Part shown: positions 5,568-7,681 of the stretch, one piece after another
Numbering within the stretch: the first letter of the stretch is position 1
Layout: the number at the start of each line of letters is the position of its first letter
Assembly: GCA_029260695.1 (NCBI GenBank)
Contig: JAJDCT010000289.1
Coordinates: 1 to 7,681 of the forward strand
Source of the DNA: Phycisphaeraceae bacterium
GTDB taxonomy: Bacteria; Planctomycetota; Phycisphaerae; Phycisphaerales; Phycisphaeraceae
Direction: 5' to 3'
Length of the DNA stretch: 7,681 nt
The notes under the pieces: model-generated
The model's input: only the letters and a program-made list of their open reading frames with translations
Databases searched by the model: none
What the model was told of the DNA's origin: nothing
Position numbers and translations under genes: made by a program

Positions 5568-6110
5568 TTACATAGCCGAGGCGACGGGGCCGCGTTTGAC
5601 TTTGGGTGTCTTGGGTGCGGGGACAGGCGTCATGGGCTGTTGACCATCACGGCGTTGCATGTAGTCCGGGCGGATCAGGATCGCACGGGGCGTGATCATG
5701 GCCCGTTCGAGCATCGGTGTAAGCGAGCCGCGGCGGATGACGTAGGCGTGATCCTGGGCGTTCATGGCCTTGTACGCACGCTGGGCACGCATGATCATGT
5801 GGCCGTCATCGATCCCGCCGGTGCGTCGGCCGTGGAACTGGTCGGGGTCGACGTGGATGGGGATGTTGCCCATCTGTAGCTGAACGAGTTCGGGGTGAAC
5901 GGGGTCCTTCTGAACCATGACGCCGACCATGTGCCGGTTCATGGTGCTGACCTGGATCAGCTTGTGGCTGGACGGTGCGCGGTGCATCGGCACGACCAGG
6001 CCCGGCGCAGCACGGCCCACCACGGTCACCTGCCCATCGGCAGCGGACGCGGTCATAGCCATCCCGCCAAGCGCAATCGAACCCATCAATATGGCCCTGA
6101 ATCCAAACAT
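5568..6110 (-). CDS. Exported Met-rich protein of unknown function
   Basis: A 180-residue protein that I do not recognise. The N-terminus is a clear Sec signal peptide: MFGFR, a hydrophobic stretch to about residue 18, then TASA with cleavage after Ala23, so the mature protein is exported. It is unusually rich in methionine (17 Met in all, including a clustered HMIMRAQRAYKAM at 104-116) with 8 His. Basic, proline-rich residues end it (PVPAPKTPKVKRGPVA, 162-177), and there is no Cys. Pieces such as PIHVDPDQFHGRR and TPRAILIRPDYM suggest a folded part between. The ATG at 6110 was chosen because it gives the signal peptide and follows a GAGAGAGG; the frame stays open upstream to 6260 without either. 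It is transcribed alone, with its own terminator. Met and His enrichment sometimes goes with copper or silver binding in the periplasm, but nothing here proves that. Confidence 0.75.
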   Translation of the reverse strand: MFGFRAILMGSIALGGMAMTASAADGQVTVVGRAAPGLVVPMHRAPSSHKLIQVSTMNRHMVGVMVQKDPVHPELVQLQMGNIPIHVDPDQFHGRRTGGIDDGHMIMRAQRAYKAMNAQDHAYVIRRGSLTPMLERAMITPRAILIRPDYMQRRDGQQPMTPVPAPKTPKVKRGPVASAM

Positions 6111-6298
6111 GTTGCCTCTCTCTTTCCGGCTCCGGGCGACCTGCCTCTTGCCACACCCGGCGGGTCCCTCAACCCACCTGGCGTTCGACTCTCTTTCCCT
6201 CGTAAGGCGGCGTGATCCCGACCAACAAAAACGGCCGGCACCGTTCCCTCCGAGCGACACCCTGCTATGGCAACCGACATGCCACCACCGATTAAGGA

Positions 6299-6344
6299 CT
6301 TCCTGTATTTATAATTTAATCTATATCATGGTCTTACAATTATA
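6299..6344. promoter_or_regulatory. AT-rich divergent promoter-like island
   Basis: This stretch is almost all A and T in a GC-rich gap between two divergent genes. It holds a perfect TATAAT facing right (6310-6315) and another facing left (6344-6339). I find no good -35 at the normal distance for either. Leaders would be about 320 bases rightward to the lipoprotein gene and about 220 bases leftward to the exported-protein gene. The bases from here back to 6111 hold no gene that I can support, only the - strand gene's leader with a repeated CTCTCTTTCC (6118-6127 and 6189-6198). Confidence 0.35.
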
Positions 6345-6356
6345 GGCCCGCCGCCC

Positions 6357-6562
6357 GCCCCAGGCCGATTGGGGCCGGTTGTTGCGGAAAAACAACAGTC
6401 ATAGGCTCTGACGGCATCAGTGCCTCGGCGCCTATAAATCCGGGTCAGCCGGGCAAGAGGGTCGGCATGACGGCGGGCTCGACGATCCACGGGTGGGCAC
6501 CTCGGGCCAAACACCCGGCCGGATACGCCTACAATGCCACCGCCGGCGCGACATGTCGGTGG
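6357..6562 (+). other. Possible structured leader RNA upstream of the lipoprotein operon
   Basis: There is no plausible gene in this stretch, but it has a series of perfect small stems in one direction: CCCCA/TGGGG (6357-6374), GTTGTT-GCGGAAA-AACAAC (6378-6396), ATAGGC/GCCTAT (6401-6435, with CTGA/TCAG inside), CGGGTG/CACCCG (6490-6517) and CCACCG/CGGTGG (6537-6562). It matches no riboswitch class that I can recognise. Short stems are frequent by chance at this GC content, so the call is tentative. Confidence 0.25.
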
Positions 6563-6643
6563 GAACTTTGGCGGACCCGGGACGTCTAAATTTTTGAAGC
6601 GTCTACACAACCGCATCCAACCGCAAGACGGAGGTATCAACCG

Positions 6644-7261
6644 ATGGACATGAAGCGACTTTACTTAGCTGGGTTCCTCACGGGTGTGGTGGGCTGCGCC
6701 GGGGTACTCAACGGATGCGTCAGCGACCGCGGCAACTCAGGCGGGCGTATCGACATCTCCGCCACGACCGAAGCGGAGCTTGATTCGGCGAAGGTGCTGC
6801 CGACATCGCTGGTTGAGTTCAGCGACCAGGCGTCCAGGCGGATCGTGCAGGACCTGGTCGTGCTGCCACGCATCCGCGACGACGCCGGACGGGTCACCGT
6901 GATCCTCGGGGACATCAACAACAAGACGGGGATCGTCAGCTCAACCGAGTTCGAGCTGGTCACCGCCCGGCTGCGCAACAACCTGATCAACAGCGGGGTC
7001 GCGCGGGGGACACTGCGTTTCGTCGAACGCCGGGCCCGGATGCAGGACCTGGCGGCGCGGGAAGGCGTGGCGTCTGAGCAGGTGCTTGCCGACCCACCGG
7101 ACTACGATCCCGGGACAACCTACGCACTGAATGGCGATTTCTACCGGATCGGACGCGGTGAGACGAATCAGTACTACATGGAGGTTCAACTGGTCCACTT
7201 CGCCAGCAACGAGATTGTGTTCTCCGATCGGTACGACGCCAAGCACTCGACCGATGATTGA
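6644..7261 (+). CDS. LpoB-like lipoprotein (putative penicillin-binding-protein activator)
   Basis: A 205-residue lipoprotein. The N-terminus (MDMKRL, a hydrophobic run, then VLNGC) is a lipoprotein signal with the lipidated cysteine at residue 25, so it is membrane-anchored outside the cytoplasm. The body fits the LpoB/penicillin-binding-protein-activator fold family: helix SLVEFSDQASRRIVQDL (55-71), strand RVTVILGDINNKTG (83-96), helix STEFELVTARLRNNLI (100-115), strand RFVERRARMQDL, then the late ALNGDFYRI (161-169), YYMEVQLVHFASNEIVF (177-193) and a terminal DRYDAKHS. In E. coli, LpoB stimulates the peptidoglycan synthase PBP1b; that role here is by family only. The ATG at 6644 follows GGAGG (6630-6634) with nine bases between; the ATG at 6650 is too far from it. 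Another gene of the same type starts shortly after. Confidence 0.82.
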   Translation: MDMKRLYLAGFLTGVVGCAGVLNGCVSDRGNSGGRIDISATTEAELDSAKVLPTSLVEFSDQASRRIVQDLVVLPRIRDDAGRVTVILGDINNKTGIVSSTEFELVTARLRNNLINSGVARGTLRFVERRARMQDLAAREGVASEQVLADPPDYDPGTTYALNGDFYRIGRGETNQYYMEVQLVHFASNEIVFSDRYDAKHSTDD

Positions 7262-7274
7262 CGGGAGTGCCCCC

Positions 7275-7681
7275 GTGAAACTATCTCTACCCCTAGCCCC
7301 CGGCTTGGCCGGTGGATTGACCCCGTGCGGCATGGTGCCCAGCCCCGGCCGCATCTGCGGGCCTGTCCCTGGACCTGTCCCCGTCGTAATCCCCCGGCCA
7401 AGCCGAGCGCTGAGGGGGAGAGGCGTGGTGTTGATGCTGTCATTGTTGACCATGCTGGCGGGCTGCGCTGCCGGGACAGAGGGTCAGAGTACACGGCTGG
7501 ACCTCGGCGACTTCGAGGCGATGACCGAGGCGATGTCGCAGAGCCTTCTGGCCAGTGAGGCGCTGGCGGGGCGCGGGTCGGGGAGTGAGCCGTGGGTCGT
7601 TTCGATCAACAAGGTGCTGAACCTCTCGGACGACGTGATGACCGAGAACGAGCAGTGGTCGATCATGGCGCAGGTCCGAGG
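7275..7681 (+). CDS. Second LpoB-like lipoprotein (partial, 3' end outside window)
   Basis: An open frame runs from the GTG at 7275 to the right edge without a stop. The secure part begins at about 7425: a hydrophobic VVLMLSLLTMLAGC lipoprotein signal (lipobox LAGC, Cys codon at 7464-7466), then DLGDFEAMTEAMSQSLLAS and WVVSINKVLNLSDDVMTENE, which parallel the helix-strand-helix start of the upstream lipoprotein. The start is uncertain. GTG 7275 has GGGAG (7263-7267) seven bases ahead and lies 13 bases after the previous stop, but the codons to about 7420 cross an inverted-repeat element and give a Pro/Gly-rich non-family sequence. The GTG/TTG/ATG cluster at 7425-7436, after GAGGGGGAGAGG, would also give a signal peptide, though without basic residues. 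It is probably co-transcribed with its neighbour. Confidence 0.7.
   Translation, partial: MKLSLPLAPGLAGGLTPCGMVPSPGRICGPVPGPVPVVIPRPSRALRGRGVVLMLSLLTMLAGCAAGTEGQSTRLDLGDFEAMTEAMSQSLLASEALAGRGSGSEPWVVSINKVLNLSDDVMTENEQWSIMAQVR
7285..7420. repeat. Inverted-repeat element overlapping the second lipoprotein gene's 5' end
   Basis: Arms of about 33 bases at 7285-7318 and 7388-7420 are reverse complements with a few mismatches. The core CGGCTTGGCCGG (7301-7312) matches CCGGCCAAGCCG (7394-7405) perfectly, and GGATT (7314-7318) matches AATCC (7388-7392). The outer parts read CCCCTAGC against GCTGAGGGG. The middle has its own stem, TGCGGC (7326-7331) with GCCGCA (7348-7353), and a direct repeat of CCTGTCCC. 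It has no transposase and looks like a REP- or MITE-like palindrome. Confidence 0.7.

Noticed and set aside
4907..5575. + strand open frame (222 codons) over the CPBP gene and its terminator
   Set aside because: It reads straight through the terminator and opposite a motif-complete CPBP protein; the translation is low-complexity acidic/Gln-rich shadow sequence.
6111..6280. Small upstream frames before the exported-protein gene
   Set aside because: Several short open frames exist on the - strand, but none has a convincing start signal or plausible protein character.

Overview
The window is GC-rich bacterial DNA (about 62% GC where I counted by hand in glyQS, 421-600). It carries seven whole or near-whole protein genes, one gene fragment at the left edge and an unusual amount of palindromic repeat DNA between genes. 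I think it comes from a Planctomycetota bacterium, possibly the Phycisphaerae. The grounds are the gene style, the single-chain glycyl-tRNA synthetase, and intergenic repeats of the 'CCACGAATAAACGCAGATGAA' and 'AACCGCGAAGGCACGAAG' type that I associate with planctomycete and verrucomicrobial genomes. This lineage is an inference, not a proof.

Layout. 1-158 is the 3' end of an unrecognised + strand gene. 323-1948 (+) is glycyl-tRNA synthetase. 2115-2696 (+) is a NUDIX hydrolase. 2959-3432 (+) is a free-standing YbaK/EbsC-type aminoacyl-tRNA deacylase-like protein. This + block converges at about 3433-3641 on a - strand block: an SMP-30/gluconolactonase-type enzyme (3642-4517), a CPBP-family intramembrane protease homologue (4718-5407) and an exported, methionine-rich protein of unknown function (5568-6110), which ends at a convincing intrinsic terminator (5471-5512). 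A 533-base divergent intergenic region (6111-6643) holds an AT-rich promoter-like island and a run of possible RNA hairpins. It leads into two tandem + strand lipoprotein genes that resemble the LpoB family of penicillin-binding-protein activators (6644-7261, and from about 7275 off the right edge).

How the genes fit together. The left block has a translation theme: charging of tRNA-Gly, plus a YbaK-type domain of the family that clears mischarged tRNA. The NUDIX hydrolase between them is a generic housekeeping enzyme. The right-hand pair looks like an envelope lipoprotein operon. The - strand genes show no clear shared pathway, and repeats and terminators separate them.

Most unusual points: (1) an AT-richer, cysteine-free segment of about 100 codons inside glyQS that looks like a replaced or inserted domain; (2) a roughly 136-bp inverted-repeat element that lies, apparently in frame, across the signal-peptide region of the second lipoprotein gene; (3) a nested inverted repeat with perfect 27-bp outer arms at 4543-4709, with a decayed relative at 2014-2090; (4) three perfect tri-loop hairpins and a short tandem repeat packed into the convergent gene junction; (5) a possibly structured leader upstream of the lipoprotein operon. 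I see no tRNA, rRNA, CRISPR array, transposase or phage gene.
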